Shown: positions 15,198-24,521, numbered from the stretch's first letter. The stretch: DNA of 64,000 bases from Paenibacillus alkaliterrae (GCF_021532375.1 NZ_JAKGAP010000017.1:1-64000), one strand, 5' to 3'. Notes: generated by a model not told the origin, from the sequence alone. Made by a program: numbers and translations.

Positions 15198-17093
15198 ATG
15201 AAAGTGGTACTATCCACATTAAATGCAAAGTTTATCCATACCTCACTCGCGCTTCGGTGTCTCAAGGCGTATAGCGGCGAGCGGTTCGATATCGATATTG
15301 CAGAGTATACGATCAAGGATCCGTCGATGAACATCGTGTCGGATATTTTCTCGCGCAAGCCTGATGTAGTAGGCTTCTCCTGTTACATTTGGAACATAGA
15401 AGAGACGATAACGGTTATAAATATGCTTCGAAAAATTATGCCGGACATAAAAATCATTCTCGGCGGCCCAGAAGTCAGCTATGATATGGACTTCTGGATG
15501 AACCGTGTGCAAGAAGTTGATTTTATCGTGGTCGGGGAAGGTGAAGAGACCTTCCATCACTTGCTTGCCGAAATCGAGGGCGAAGGCAAATACCATATGG
15601 TGTTCGGCGTGACGTACCGGAAGCAGAGAGAGGATCGGGTGGAGGTTATTGTCAATCCGCCTCGTCCGAAGCTGAATTTGAACGAGCTGCCCTCGCCGCA
15701 TCGCTTTCAGGAGGACATCCCCCATCTCGGGAGCCGCGTCGTATATTTCGAGACAAGCCGGGGTTGTCCGTTCAGCTGCCAGTTTTGTTTGTCCAGCATC
15801 GAGGTCGGCGTTCGATATTACGATATGGAACGCACAAAGGCCGATATATTGTATCTGATTGATTCGGGAGCGAAGCTCATTAAATTCGTTGACCGTACGT
15901 TTAATATTAAAAGAGATTATGCGTTGGAGATTTTCGGATTTTTGATCGAGAATCATCGCGGCTGCGTCTTCCAATTTGAAATAACGGCAGATATTATGCG
16001 CCCTGAGGTGCTGGATTATTTGGCTGAACACGCGCCTCCCGGCATATTCCGCTTCGAGATCGGCGTCCAGTCGACGAATGATCCGACAAATGAAGCGGTA
16101 CAGCGCAGACAAAATTGGATGAAGCTCGTACGTACGGTAATGAAGGTAAAAAATTCGCAAAAAATCGATCAGCATCTCGATTTGATTGCGGGCCTGCCGC
16201 TCGAAAACTACGATACGTTCCGCGGAACGTTTAACGATGTGTTCGAGCTTCGACCCGAGGAGCTGCAGCTTGGCTTCCTCAAAATGCTGCGAGGCACCGG
16301 ACTTCGCCGCGACGCGGACAAGTGGGGCTATATTTATATGGACAGGGCGCCATACGAAATGCTGGGCAACGATCTGATGCCGTTTGGCGATATCGTACGG
16401 ATCAAGCGAGTGGAGGACGTGCTGGAGAAATATTGGAACGCGCACCGGATGGATCGCACGCTTCTTTATTTGGTGGATCGCGTGTTTCCGTCTCCATTCG
16501 ATTTCTTCCAGGCGTTCGGGGATTTCTGGGAGCGCAGCGGCTGGCAGAAGATCGGTCATCAGCTGGAGGATTTATTCTCGCGGCTTTGGGCGTTTTTAGA
16601 CTCTTTGCCACTCCCTTCAGTGAAGGACAAAGGTTCGTTAACGACGGAGCGGGAGGATACGTCCGGCGATGATCCATTCTCGTTCGACGCGATTATCGCA
16701 GTTGCGGGGGCGCGTTTGGATCCGGATGTTGTGTTCGGGCTCATGAAATATGATTATTTCCTGAATCATAACTACAAGCCGCGCAAAACTTGGTGGGATT
16801 TCACGATGGACAAGGCGGTTTGGAGCGGTTATATGCGGCGTCTGGCCGAACGGCCGGGCGAGGTTTCCGAGAAATTCGCTGCTCTTGGCTTGAACGAGAG
16901 GGAGCTTCAAAAGCATGCGGTTATCGAACGGCTGCCTTTTGATTTGGATATGTTCCTGGCAACCGGCGAAGTAAATAAGGAGCGGCATACGTTATTGGCC
17001 GTTCTGTATGCGATAGAGGCAGGAAACAGCAAGCCTAAGGCTCGCCCGTTTATGCTGACGATGGAAGCGGGAAGCGAAGCATTTTCTTTGTAA
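15198..17093 (+). CDS. B12-binding domain radical SAM protein
   Basis: 631 aa. An N-terminal cobalamin-binding-like Rossmann domain (about 1-130; LGGPEVSYD at about 88-96) precedes a radical SAM core with C190, C194 and C197 (CPFSCQFC). The C-terminal third resembles DUF4080. Members with this architecture carry out methylation or other radical steps; the substrate here is unknown. RBS GAGAGGTC. The gene is monocistronic, with a terminator on each side. Confidence 0.85.
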   Translation: MKVVLSTLNAKFIHTSLALRCLKAYSGERFDIDIAEYTIKDPSMNIVSDIFSRKPDVVGFSCYIWNIEETITVINMLRKIMPDIKIILGGPEVSYDMDFWMNRVQEVDFIVVGEGEETFHHLLAEIEGEGKYHMVFGVTYRKQREDRVEVIVNPPRPKLNLNELPSPHRFQEDIPHLGSRVVYFETSRGCPFSCQFCLSSIEVGVRYYDMERTKADILYLIDSGAKLIKFVDRTFNIKRDYALEIFGFLIENHRGCVFQFEITADIMRPEVLDYLAEHAPPGIFRFEIGVQSTNDPTNEAVQRRQNWMKLVRTVMKVKNSQKIDQHLDLIAGLPLENYDTFRGTFNDVFELRPEELQLGFLKMLRGTGLRRDADKWGYIYMDRAPYEMLGNDLMPFGDIVRIKRVEDVLEKYWNAHRMDRTLLYLVDRVFPSPFDFFQAFGDFWERSGWQKIGHQLEDLFSRLWAFLDSLPLPSVKDKGSLTTEREDTSGDDPFSFDAIIAVAGARLDPDVVFGLMKYDYFLNHNYKPRKTWWDFTMDKAVWSGYMRRLAERPGEVSEKFAALGLNERELQKHAVIERLPFDLDMFLATGEVNKERHTLLAVLYAIEAGNSKPKARPFMLTMEAGSEAFSL

Positions 17094-17112
17094 AGCTGAA
17101 TTTCCTCCGCAT

Positions 17113-17153
17113 AAAAAAGGTCCGGCGTTTTCGCAAACGTCGGACCTTTTTTA
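17113..17153 (+). terminator. Bidirectional terminator
   Basis: An 18-bp stem AAAAAAGGTCCGGCGTTT/AAACGTCGGACCTTTTTT with one mismatch pair serves both the radical SAM gene and the convergent manA operon. Confidence 0.9.
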
Positions 17154-17168
17154 TAAAACAAACTTTGC

Positions 17169-18143
17169 TTATGCCGGAACGACGCTGCGAAGTACGGTCA
17201 TGCTGCCGGAGAGCTCATAGCTGCCTAAAGTAGCGGGAAGCAGGAAGCATTCCCCGGCTTTTACCGGCTGCTCGCCGTCGGCCCATTTCAACTGTCCCTC
17301 TCCTTCGGCTATAACTAGAATGACGAAGCTCTCTTGCGAGGCAGCTAGCTGCCAAGGAGCCGTCACGATTCCTTTTTCCACGACAAAGTATGGTGATGTT
17401 GCAATGTTCAACCACTCGCCGGCAACGGCGTCGTCGGTTTTCATTCGCTGTGCGCCTGCGCCTTCGTAAGCGATAACGTTAAGCGAATCGTCAATGTGAA
17501 GCTCGCGCATTTGACCGTCGAGACCAGGGCGGTCATAGTCGTGCAAGCGGTAAGTGGTATCGGAATTTTGTTGAATTTCCGCCACAACGACGCCTGAGCA
17601 TAGAGCGTGAACCGTACCGGCAGGAATGTAGAACGCATCTCCGGCTTCGACGGAAACCTCCTGCAGCGTGTCCATAATGCGCCCCTCCGCGATAGCGGAT
17701 TCCATCGCCGCACGGTCAACGCCGTCCTTCAGGCCGTAGATGATTTTCGCGCCGGGTTTGGCGTCAAGAATGTACCACATCTCCGTTTTGCCAAGCTCAC
17801 CCGCAGGAAGTCCCTCGTAAGCATCGGTTGGATGCACCTGAATCGACAAATCATCATTGCAATCGAGTAGTTTAATGAGAAGGGGGAAACGTCCATTTTT
17901 TTCGGAAAAGCCTTGCGTGCCGAACCATTCGCGTCCGTACTTTTCCCGGATTTCGTCGAGACCTGTCCCGGCAAGCGCGCCATTGACAACCTTCGTTGTA
18001 CCATTCGGATGATCGCCGATCATCCAGCCCTCGCCAATTGATCCTTCCGGAAGCTCAAGGCCAAAGCCCTCAAGCGCGCGTCCTCCCCAAATACGTTCTT
18101 TCATTTCCGCCTTGAATTGCAATGGATAAGGTTTAACTGCCAT
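17169..18143 (-). CDS. manA: Mannose-6-phosphate isomerase, class I
   Basis: A 324-aa cupin-type phosphomannose isomerase, the short Bacillus form. Zinc ligands are visible in LSIQVHPTD, the Glu of GKTEMWYIL, and AGTVHAL followed by AEIQQNSDTTYRLHDYDR. It interconverts mannose-6-phosphate and fructose-6-phosphate for mannose use or GDP-mannose supply. It starts 20 bp after ytqB and is probably the last gene of ytqA-ytqB-manA. Confidence 0.92.
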   Translation of the reverse strand: MAVKPYPLQFKAEMKERIWGGRALEGFGLELPEGSIGEGWMIGDHPNGTTKVVNGALAGTGLDEIREKYGREWFGTQGFSEKNGRFPLLIKLLDCNDDLSIQVHPTDAYEGLPAGELGKTEMWYILDAKPGAKIIYGLKDGVDRAAMESAIAEGRIMDTLQEVSVEAGDAFYIPAGTVHALCSGVVVAEIQQNSDTTYRLHDYDRPGLDGQMRELHIDDSLNVIAYEGAGAQRMKTDDAVAGEWLNIATSPYFVVEKGIVTAPWQLAASQESFVILVIAEGEGQLKWADGEQPVKAGECFLLPATLGSYELSGSMTVLRSVVPA

Positions 18144-18163
18144 TTTTCATATCTCTCCCTTGG

Positions 18164-18757
18164 TTATGAATATGTAAACTTTTTCTCTATCGCGATGAGA
18201 TAAGGTGATTCCTCACGCTGCAGTTGGCGGTATACAACCGCCTGCGCCAGCCTTTGCGGCAGCGATGAGGCATAAGCCTCAACGGATGCGGCCTCATCCG
18301 CGCCGCCCGGATGTCCAGGATACAGTACACAGGTAATGATGCCGCCCGGACGAAGCAGTGTGAGAGCCGCATCCAAGGCGGAGAGCGTTGAGGACGGCTC
18401 CGTAATGACCGTCTGATCGGCACCTCCAGGCAAATAACCCAAATTGAACATGACGGCCGATACTCGTCCTTTGAATGCCGGATCAACGATTTCCGCCATT
18501 TGCGCGTGATTGTTCAGCACCAGCTTTACTTCGGGCAGCATGCTGCCGCCGGTGCGGGCGCTAAGACGCTCACTCGTTCGGTTAAGAGCTTCTTGTTGAA
18601 TATCAAAGGAATAAACCGTTCCCTTAGCCCCTGCAAGCTCGGCCAATACCAGCGTGTCCACGCCGGTGCCGGCCGTTGCATCAATCACGATATCGCCGGG
18701 CGAGGTCCGCTCGGCGATCCACTTGTGCGCCATGCTCAGCACGGATAGGAAGCCCAT
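18164..18757 (-). CDS. ytqB: YtqB-type SAM-dependent methyltransferase
   Basis: 197 aa. Motif I VIDATAGTGVDTLVLA lies near the N-terminus, followed by a Rossmann methyltransferase core with FNLGYLPGGADQTVIT in the catalytic region, matching the rRNA-methylase-like family of Bacillus YtqB. Bacillus subtilis YtqB homologues have been linked to tRNA mnm5U34 methylation (MnmM); that role is inferred by family. RBS GGAGGTG. It lies between ytqA and manA. Confidence 0.85.
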   Translation of the reverse strand: MGFLSVLSMAHKWIAERTSPGDIVIDATAGTGVDTLVLAELAGAKGTVYSFDIQQEALNRTSERLSARTGGSMLPEVKLVLNNHAQMAEIVDPAFKGRVSAVMFNLGYLPGGADQTVITEPSSTLSALDAALTLLRPGGIITCVLYPGHPGGADEAASVEAYASSLPQRLAQAVVYRQLQREESPYLIAIEKKFTYS

Positions 18758-18860
18758 GCGGCACCTCCAATTACGATCCCAAGGTTATGCTCATCGTTCG
18801 CCCAATGCTTGCTTGCAGATCCCTTATTCATGTGTTCAGCGGCAAGAGTCATTATTATGC

Positions 18861-19823
18861 TTAAACCTCCTGCTGCCAAAGCTTGCCCTGCCAGGTTTGG
18901 CGGCGGCGCAGCTCGTCGTCGAAGGCGTTGAGAACTTCCCATTTCTTGAGGCTCCACATCGGTCCGATGAGCAGGTCGCGCGGGGCGTCGCCGGTTAACC
19001 GGTGAACAATCATCCATGGAGGCAAATACTCAAGCGTATCGACTATAAGCTTCACATACTCGTCCTGCTCAAGAAACTTCAGCAAACCTGCTTCGTACTG
19101 GCGAACCATCGGAGTCTTGCGCATGAGATGAAGCAGGTGAATCTTGATTCCCTGAACATCCATCTTCGCCACGGCGCGGCCGGTTTCCAGCATCATCTCA
19201 TGCGTTTCCTGCGGCAGCCCGTAAATGATATGCGCGCATACGCGGATACCGCGATCGCGCAGCCTGCGTACCGCATCCAGGTAGCACTCGGTATCATGCG
19301 CCCTGTTAATGAGCTCGGACGTAGATTCATGCACCGTTTGCAGTCCCATCTCAACCCATAGATAAGTTCGCTTATTAAGCTCCGCCAAATAATCGACGAC
19401 ATCATCGGGCAAGCAGTCGGGACGCGTTGCAATCGACAAGCCGACGACACCAGGCTGCTGAAGGATCACTTCATAATACTCGCGCAGCTGTTCGACGGGC
19501 GCATACGTATTCGTATAGGCTTGAAAATAGCCGATGTATTGCGCGTCGGGCCATTTCTGATGCTGACGGTCACGTATATGGTTGAATTGCGTGACGAGAT
19601 CATCGCGCCTGCTCCCTGCAAAATCGCCAGAACCCCGCGCGCTGCAAAATGTGCAGCCGCCCTTGGCAATGGATCCGTCGCGGTTCGGGCACGTGAAGCC
19701 GGCGTCGAGCATGACCTTGAATACTTTACCGCCGAACTGCTCGCGCATTTCGTAATTCCATGTATGAAATCTTTTATCGCCCCAGAGCAGAGGCTGCTGT
19801 GAAGACTCGTGCAGCTCAATCAT
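18861..19823 (-). CDS. ytqA: TIGR01212 family radical SAM protein YtqA
   Basis: 320 aa. The iron-sulphur ligands are C45, C57 and C60 (GFTCPNRDG, then GGCTFC), the spaced arrangement typical of this Elp3-like family. The region QYIGYFQAYTNTYAP is a further family hallmark. In Bacillus ytqA is next to ytqB, and YtqA (MnmL) has been connected with tRNA wobble-uridine aminomethylation; the same adjacency here supports that pathway. It is first in the ytqA-ytqB-manA operon. Confidence 0.85.
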   Translation of the reverse strand: MIELHESSQQPLLWGDKRFHTWNYEMREQFGGKVFKVMLDAGFTCPNRDGSIAKGGCTFCSARGSGDFAGSRRDDLVTQFNHIRDRQHQKWPDAQYIGYFQAYTNTYAPVEQLREYYEVILQQPGVVGLSIATRPDCLPDDVVDYLAELNKRTYLWVEMGLQTVHESTSELINRAHDTECYLDAVRRLRDRGIRVCAHIIYGLPQETHEMMLETGRAVAKMDVQGIKIHLLHLMRKTPMVRQYEAGLLKFLEQDEYVKLIVDTLEYLPPWMIVHRLTGDAPRDLLIGPMWSLKKWEVLNAFDDELRRRQTWQGKLWQQEV

Positions 19824-19964
19824 CGTTTTCCCCTTCTTTCAATACATACACCCTATATTTTAACGAAAAACGAACGGAAAAGCCACGGTTGATGTGCTTG
19901 CGCATAGAGAATGTTCGGGAATCGCTTTCATTGGAAATTATTTTTGAATTGGAGCATTTTGGGC

Positions 19965-19993
19965 TTGATTAACCTTACATGAAGTGTTATATT
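19965..19993 (+). promoter_or_regulatory. Sigma-A-type promoter
   Basis: TTGATT, a 17-nt spacer and TATATT, 112 bp upstream of the small gene at 20105. A long AT-rich leader follows. Confidence 0.6.
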
Positions 19994-20104
19994 AAAAGTG
20001 CGAGAAGACAATAAAAATACCTGACACAGCCCATTTGAACCTGTATTCATGATATGTCGATTAAATGGAAATACTCTTATAATAAATCGATGAGGTGATT
20101 TGAG

Positions 20105-20314
20105 ATGAGTACAATAACAAAAATTCAGCATGGCGATGACAAAGTTACAGTTGAGCTGACGGTTAAAGAATTGATTGCATTGACGGGTGTCCGTTTTCAT
20201 AATAACCACAGCATAGAAATATCCGCCCGCAAGAAACTTAATGAAGTCCTTATGAAAGCCTATGAGCGCGATCAGCGGGATAACGGTCCGATTCCGTATC
20301 AGCTGCTTTCCTAA
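20105..20314 (+). CDS. Small hypothetical protein (69 aa)
   Basis: The sequence starts MSTITKIQHGDDKVTVELTV; the family is not recognised. It is charged and mixed alpha/beta in look, with no cysteine and no membrane segment. A strong GAGGTGAT precedes the ATG, a plausible sigma-A promoter lies upstream and a terminator follows, so it is very likely a real monocistronic gene. Confidence 0.75.
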   Translation: MSTITKIQHGDDKVTVELTVKELIALTGVRFHNNHSIEISARKKLNEVLMKAYERDQRDNGPIPYQLLS

Positions 20315-20350
20315 TCAACGTACAACTGCTTGCATATTCCTAAATGAGTA

Positions 20351-20380
20351 AGCCGCAGCGCCGACAGGCCGCGGCTTTTT
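20351..20380 (+). terminator. Intrinsic terminator
   Basis: Stem AGCCGC/GCGGCT with a 14-nt loop and a T run, 36 bp after the small gene. Confidence 0.8.
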
Positions 20381-20469
20381 GTTTTGGCATGCCCCTTTAC
20401 ATTACTCCCATTCTTGGGCACAATAAGGACTAGTTTAGTCGTATACGATAATTGGAGGAATCATAGCTT

Positions 20470-21237
20470 ATGCGTTTAAGAGGAAGAAAAGGTATTCGTG
20501 AAAGCTTAGAGGCGCAACCGGAGCTTGTTGTACTTGATGCTGCGGCCCACAAAGGAAAGTGGCGCGAGTTTTTTGGAAACGATAATCCGATATTTGTCGA
20601 GCTTGGCATGGGAAAGGGGCGTTTCATCAGCCAAATGAGCGTACGCTATCCGCATATTAACTTCATTGGGGTCGATATGTACGATGAGCTGCTTCGCCGC
20701 GCGAGCGAGAAGGCACGCGACATTTGGGAGCAGAAGGGAGAGGCGAATCCTCCGAATCTGGCGCTGCTGCGGGCTAATATCGAAGGCATCGAGACCATGT
20801 TTGCGCCAGGCGAAATCGAACGCGTTCATTTAAACTTCAGCGACCCGTGGCCAAAAGGCAAGCACGCCCGCCGCAGGCTGACGCATCCTCGATTTGTCGC
20901 GAAATACATCGAGCTGCTGAACGAGCGCGGAGAAATACATTTTAAGACGGATTCGCAATCCTTGTTTGAGTTCTCGCTGAACAGCTTTGCGGAGATGGAG
21001 CTGATCATGCGGAATATTTCACTGCATCTGCATAAAGAAGGCCCCCGAGAGGACCTTGTATTTACCGAATATGAGATGAAATTTATGGAAAAAGGACAAA
21101 ATATTTATCGCTGCGAGGTCGTGATCGGCTCCGAGGCGCTTCGTAAGCATCGCGATGCTAAGCAAGAAAAGTTGCTCAAGGAAGAAGCCGCCGCGAAAGA
21201 TGCTGATTCGAATGAATCGGATGACGACGGTAACTAA
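20470..21237 (+). CDS. trmB: tRNA (guanine-N7-)-methyltransferase TrmB
   Basis: 255 aa. The SAM site ELGMGKGRF (about 46-54) and the TrmB signature NFSDPWPKGKHARRRLTHPRF are clear. It makes m7G46 in the variable loop of tRNA. The last 30 residues are an acidic/Lys-rich tail (EEAAAKDADSNESDDDGN) longer than usual for the family. RBS GGAGGAATC. The stop overlaps by 4 bp the end of the convergent PAP2 gene. Confidence 0.93.
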   Translation: MRLRGRKGIRESLEAQPELVVLDAAAHKGKWREFFGNDNPIFVELGMGKGRFISQMSVRYPHINFIGVDMYDELLRRASEKARDIWEQKGEANPPNLALLRANIEGIETMFAPGEIERVHLNFSDPWPKGKHARRRLTHPRFVAKYIELLNERGEIHFKTDSQSLFEFSLNSFAEMELIMRNISLHLHKEGPREDLVFTEYEMKFMEKGQNIYRCEVVIGSEALRKHRDAKQEKLLKEEAAAKDADSNESDDDGN

Positions 21238-21815
21238 TAAAGTCCTGCCGCGGAAGTGACCCAGGAATAATGGACCGCGAAGGCGGTCAAGGTTCCGATA
21301 AACGCGCCTGCGACAATATCCGACGGATAATGCAAGCCAAGATACATTCTCGACCAGCCTACCGATATGCCGATCAGCAGCAATATTGGAATCAATAGCG
21401 CCAGCCATATGCCGCTTGTCAGCAATATCGGGACAATCCAAGCGAATATCGCTGTTGTATGGCCTGAAGGAAAGGAAGAGTCGACGAGCGGCTTCGGACA
21501 TGTATGGACATCGGGCAACGCCTGATAAGGTCTCAGCCGCTTGAATTTTCGTTTTACGACAGCCACTGGCAAATGGCTAATAATGACCGCAGCCAGACAT
21601 TGCCAGCCAGTCATGCTCCACGGAGCAGGCGCCAGAAGCGCATATAAGAGGGCGGTAGCGAGCGTGAAAGTGGCGCCGCCCATATGCGTGACGGTACTTA
21701 GCCACCGGCCGAGAAGCCGATGTCCTTTCCCCCCCGCCGGTCTCCGATTTGCCCAAATCAGCATTCGCTGCTCGTTCGTTTTCAGCCAGCCTATCATTCT
21801 TTCCATCGCTGTCAT
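21234..21815 (-). CDS. PAP2 family membrane phosphatase
   Basis: 193 aa with several membrane helices. All three active-site motifs are present: KRLRPYQ (motif 1, KxxxxxxRP type), SSFPSGH (motif 2) and SRMYLGLHYPSD (motif 3, SRxxxxxHxxxD). Such enzymes remove phosphate from lipid phosphates such as undecaprenyl pyrophosphate or phosphatidic acid at the membrane. The gene stands alone and converges with trmB. Confidence 0.87.
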   Translation of the reverse strand: MTAMERMIGWLKTNEQRMLIWANRRPAGGKGHRLLGRWLSTVTHMGGATFTLATALLYALLAPAPWSMTGWQCLAAVIISHLPVAVVKRKFKRLRPYQALPDVHTCPKPLVDSSFPSGHTTAIFAWIVPILLTSGIWLALLIPILLLIGISVGWSRMYLGLHYPSDIVAGAFIGTLTAFAVHYSWVTSAAGLY

Positions 21816-22421
21816 CCTCCTAAACGGTGGCTTTTGATTACTTTTAAAAATAATCTTAACATGTTTTTGTTAGGCGAACGTAAACTATTTCTTGTACCTA
21901 TATAAATTGTACGTGAAATATTGATTGCAACTAATTGTTTAATTATGTGCATATGATGGAAAACTGTAATGGACACCGCGCAAGAAGCATGAACCGCGCT
22001 TTGCCAAGCATTCGAAAATAATGTCGAGACGAAGAATGGTGTCGAACGAGCCCCTGCTTGTTCATCTATACGACACAAAGATGCTTTTCGTTTGTAGAAA
22101 CAGATTAAAACCTTTTAACAAATAAGGACGTTAGTGCTAAAAACGCTGTAAATGGTTGAAAATAAGGCTGAGTCGCCGTAAAAGGAGGTAATGCACACAT
22201 TCCTATGCCATGCAAGCGTTTTTCTGCCGTGTTTAAGCGTAATCACGACCAATTGGGCTTTTGACAAAGAAGTTGTTTCTGTGGAGAATCAGTAATGTTC
22301 ACGAGTCGTTTGCAGATAAACGCTCATACAAAGAGAAAATATATAATAAAAAGCTTGTCGGGCCTCCCGCTGGAGGTGCTGAAGCAGGCAAAAAAATGGG
22401 GTCTTAAGGGGGCAGTACCGC
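21816..22421 (+). other. 606-bp region without a supported gene, ending as a long leader of the GT2 gene
   Basis: AT-rich at the left. TTGACA (22261-22266), a 17-nt spacer and GAGAAT form a possible promoter for the downstream glycosyltransferase. AAAGGAGG at 22181-22188 stands in front of a 34-codon frame (ATG 22191 to TAA 22295) but the spacing is only 2 bp, so translation is doubtful. I recognised no known riboswitch. Confidence 0.5.
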
Positions 22422-23660
22422 ATGTTCAATACGATTATGTTTGTTGTTCAGATTTTGTTTGCAGTATTAGGCGTGTATCAGTTGTTTTTAACGTTTTTCG
22501 GATGGCGCCGCAAGAAAGAGGATCTATCGCATGCACCTAAAAAATCTTTTGCTTTATTGGTGGCAGCCCATAACGAAGAGCAGGTCGTTGGAGCATTAAT
22601 TGAAAATTTGCAAAAAATGAAATACCCGCGCGAGCTGTTTGACATATTTGTTATTTGCGATAACTGCAGCGACGGTACGGTTGAGGTTGTGAAAAGCTAC
22701 GAGGGCGTATACGCTTGCGTTCGAGAAAATCCAGCCCAGCGCGGTAAAGGCTATGCAGTGGAATGGATGCTTAAAGAGCTGTGGAAAATGCCGAAGAGCT
22801 ACGACGGCGTCGCGATTTTCGATGCTGACAATCTTGTGGCTACCGACTTCCTGCAGTATATGAACAATGATTTGATCAACGGACATCAAGTCATTCAAGG
22901 CTATCTGGACACAAAAAATCCGAACGATTCTTGGGTCAGCTCGGCCAATGCCATTAATTATTGGTTCTGTAACCGCTTATGGCAGCTGCCGCGTACGAAT
23001 CTGGGCTTGGCAAACTTCCTTGGCGGAACCGGTATGTGCTTCGATGCCAAGCTGCTTCAAGAAATGGGCTGGGGCGCAACAAGCCTGGTCGAGGATTTAG
23101 AGTTTACGGTACGCTGCATCAAGAAGGGCATTTACCCGAAATTCAACTTCGAGGCGAAGGTATTCGACGAGAAACCGATCACGTTCCAGGCTTCCGCGCG
23201 TCAAAGGCTGCGCTGGATGCAAGGACACTTCGACGTAACCCGCAAATATATGCTTCCATTGTTATGGCAGGGGATCAAGGAACGCAGCTGGACGAAGATT
23301 GACGCTGCGCTTTACGTATTCAACGCTTATAACTACTTAGCCGGCTTTTTTATCGCAGCAATCATTTGGGGCGATATCATATTGTCGGGCGGAGACAACG
23401 TAACCTCCGTGTACAACCTGCTGCCGATATGGCTCAGCATTCCGTACATGGCATACATTTTGGTCCAAATTCCGTTATCGATGTATTTGGCGAAGGTGTC
23501 CTGGAAGCTGTACCTGCGCATTCCGACCTTTCTGCTGTTCACCCTTTCCTGGTGGCCGATCACAGTTCACGCCTTCTTTACTCAAAATAACAAGAAGTGG
23601 AGCCATACGCAGCATACTCGCGTGATAAGGCTGGAGGAAGTACAAAGCAAGCAGCTCTAA
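22422..23660 (+). CDS. Family 2 processive-type membrane glycosyltransferase
   Basis: 412 aa. An N-terminal membrane helix (about 5-27) precedes a GT-A domain with VAAHNEEQVV, FDADN (about 133-137), the EDLE catalytic site and QRLRWMQGH, and then two to three C-terminal helices. The D, DxD, ED and QxxRW set is that of cellulose-synthase-like or poly-N-acetylglucosamine-type enzymes. It is expected to build an extracellular or membrane-linked glycan from a nucleotide sugar. RBS AAGGGGGC. The gene is monocistronic. Confidence 0.85.
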   Translation: MFNTIMFVVQILFAVLGVYQLFLTFFGWRRKKEDLSHAPKKSFALLVAAHNEEQVVGALIENLQKMKYPRELFDIFVICDNCSDGTVEVVKSYEGVYACVRENPAQRGKGYAVEWMLKELWKMPKSYDGVAIFDADNLVATDFLQYMNNDLINGHQVIQGYLDTKNPNDSWVSSANAINYWFCNRLWQLPRTNLGLANFLGGTGMCFDAKLLQEMGWGATSLVEDLEFTVRCIKKGIYPKFNFEAKVFDEKPITFQASARQRLRWMQGHFDVTRKYMLPLLWQGIKERSWTKIDAALYVFNAYNYLAGFFIAAIIWGDIILSGGDNVTSVYNLLPIWLSIPYMAYILVQIPLSMYLAKVSWKLYLRIPTFLLFTLSWWPITVHAFFTQNNKKWSHTQHTRVIRLEEVQSKQL

Positions 23661-23714
23661 CTTCCCGGTTCTTCATAATGCTTAAGCGCCGCTCCTTATC
23701 TATCATTTTAGCAG

Positions 23715-23744
23715 TTGACACCGATTTGCGGGCTATGGTATAGT
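23715..23744 (+). promoter_or_regulatory. Promoter of the infC operon
   Basis: TTGACA (23715-23720), an 18-nt spacer and TATAGT (23739-23744), preceded by TGG as a weak extended -10. Confidence 0.7.
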
Positions 23745-23970
23745 AACACGGTAACATTTTCAACTAACTTCATGACGCACAAGCAGAAGCACCCGCTTCT
23801 CACCTTTCGGCGCAAGCTGGCTGGTTCGCGATAATCGATTGGTCATTTCATTGTTTCAGCAGAAATAATGTATTGGCATAAATGTACGGTTATGAGATGC
23901 GGGTTCGAGCGAATCCGCATCTTTTTATTGTGTGAGAACATGAAAAAGACCATTTTGGAGGTGGCACGTT
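23745..23970 (+). promoter_or_regulatory. infC-rpmI-rplT leader RNA with attenuator
   Basis: About 226 nt of untranslated leader between promoter and infC. It contains a hairpin AGAAGC/GCTTCT around 23786-23801 and a terminator at 23895-23926. In Bacillus this operon is attenuated by ribosomal protein L20 binding a leader RNA that mimics its rRNA site; the layout here is the same. The L20 site itself was not resolved by eye. Confidence 0.75.
23895..23926 (+). terminator. Leader terminator (attenuator) upstream of infC
   Basis: Stem AGATGCGGGTTCG/CGAATCCGCATCT with one G-T pair, a 2-nt turn plus closing bases, and TTTTT. It lies inside the operon leader, so it acts as an attenuator. Confidence 0.85.
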
Positions 23971-24486
23971 ATTAGCAGAGAACATCAAATCAATGATGAA
24001 ATCCGAGCCAGAGAAGTACGTTTAGTCGGAGCTGAAGGTGAGCAAATCGGTATCAAATCGATTCGCGACGCCATGCAGCTTGCCGTTGAGCTTAATCTGG
24101 ATCTGGTGAACGTTGCTCCGACGGCCAAGCCGCCGGTATGCCGCATCATGGACTACGGGAAGTTCCGTTACGAGCAGCAGAAGAAAGAGAAGGAAGCACG
24201 CAAGAATCAGAAGATCGTCGATATCAAAGAGGTATGGTTCCGCGCCAACATTGACGAGAACGACTACCAAACGAAATATCGCAACGTTGTTAAGTTTCTG
24301 AATGAAGGCGATAAAGTGAAAGCTTCCGTCCGGTTCCGCGGCCGCGAAATTGCGCATGCGTCGCTCGGGCAAAAGATTTTGGACCGTCTCTCGAAAGAGG
24401 TTGCCGAATTATGCAGCGTTGAGCGCGCTCCCAAGCTGGAAGGCCGGAGCATGATTATGATTTTGGCACCTAAAACAAACAGCTAA
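23971..24486 (+). CDS. infC: Translation initiation factor IF-3 (ATT start)
   Basis: 171 aa. The frame starts at ATT 23971 with the first residues SREHQINDEIRAREVRLVG, seven bp after GGAGGTG; no in-frame ATG exists before 24073, which would delete the N-terminal domain. The N-domain, linker and C-domain are complete (VNVAPTAKPPVCRIMDYGK; VRFRGREIAH). IF-3 checks start codons and keeps 30S subunits free. An AUU-type start, as in enterobacterial infC, lets IF-3 limit its own synthesis; that is inferred here from the codon. Confidence 0.93.
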   Translation: MSREHQINDEIRAREVRLVGAEGEQIGIKSIRDAMQLAVELNLDLVNVAPTAKPPVCRIMDYGKFRYEQQKKEKEARKNQKIVDIKEVWFRANIDENDYQTKYRNVVKFLNEGDKVKASVRFRGREIAHASLGQKILDRLSKEVAELCSVERAPKLEGRSMIMILAPKTNS

Positions 24487-24521
24487 CAACCGGATTACGA
24501 CTTTTAAGGAGGATAACTGAT

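Noticed and set aside
15243-16559. 438-codon minus-strand frame opposite the radical SAM gene
   Set aside because: Antisense shadow: the plus-strand protein has clear cobalamin and radical SAM motifs, and the antisense product shows none.
18736-18848. A 37-codon minus-strand frame (MTLAAEHMNKGS) between ytqA and ytqB
   Set aside because: AGGAGG is the end of ytqA and 13 bp from the ATG, and the frame overlaps the ytqB start in another phase; support is too weak.
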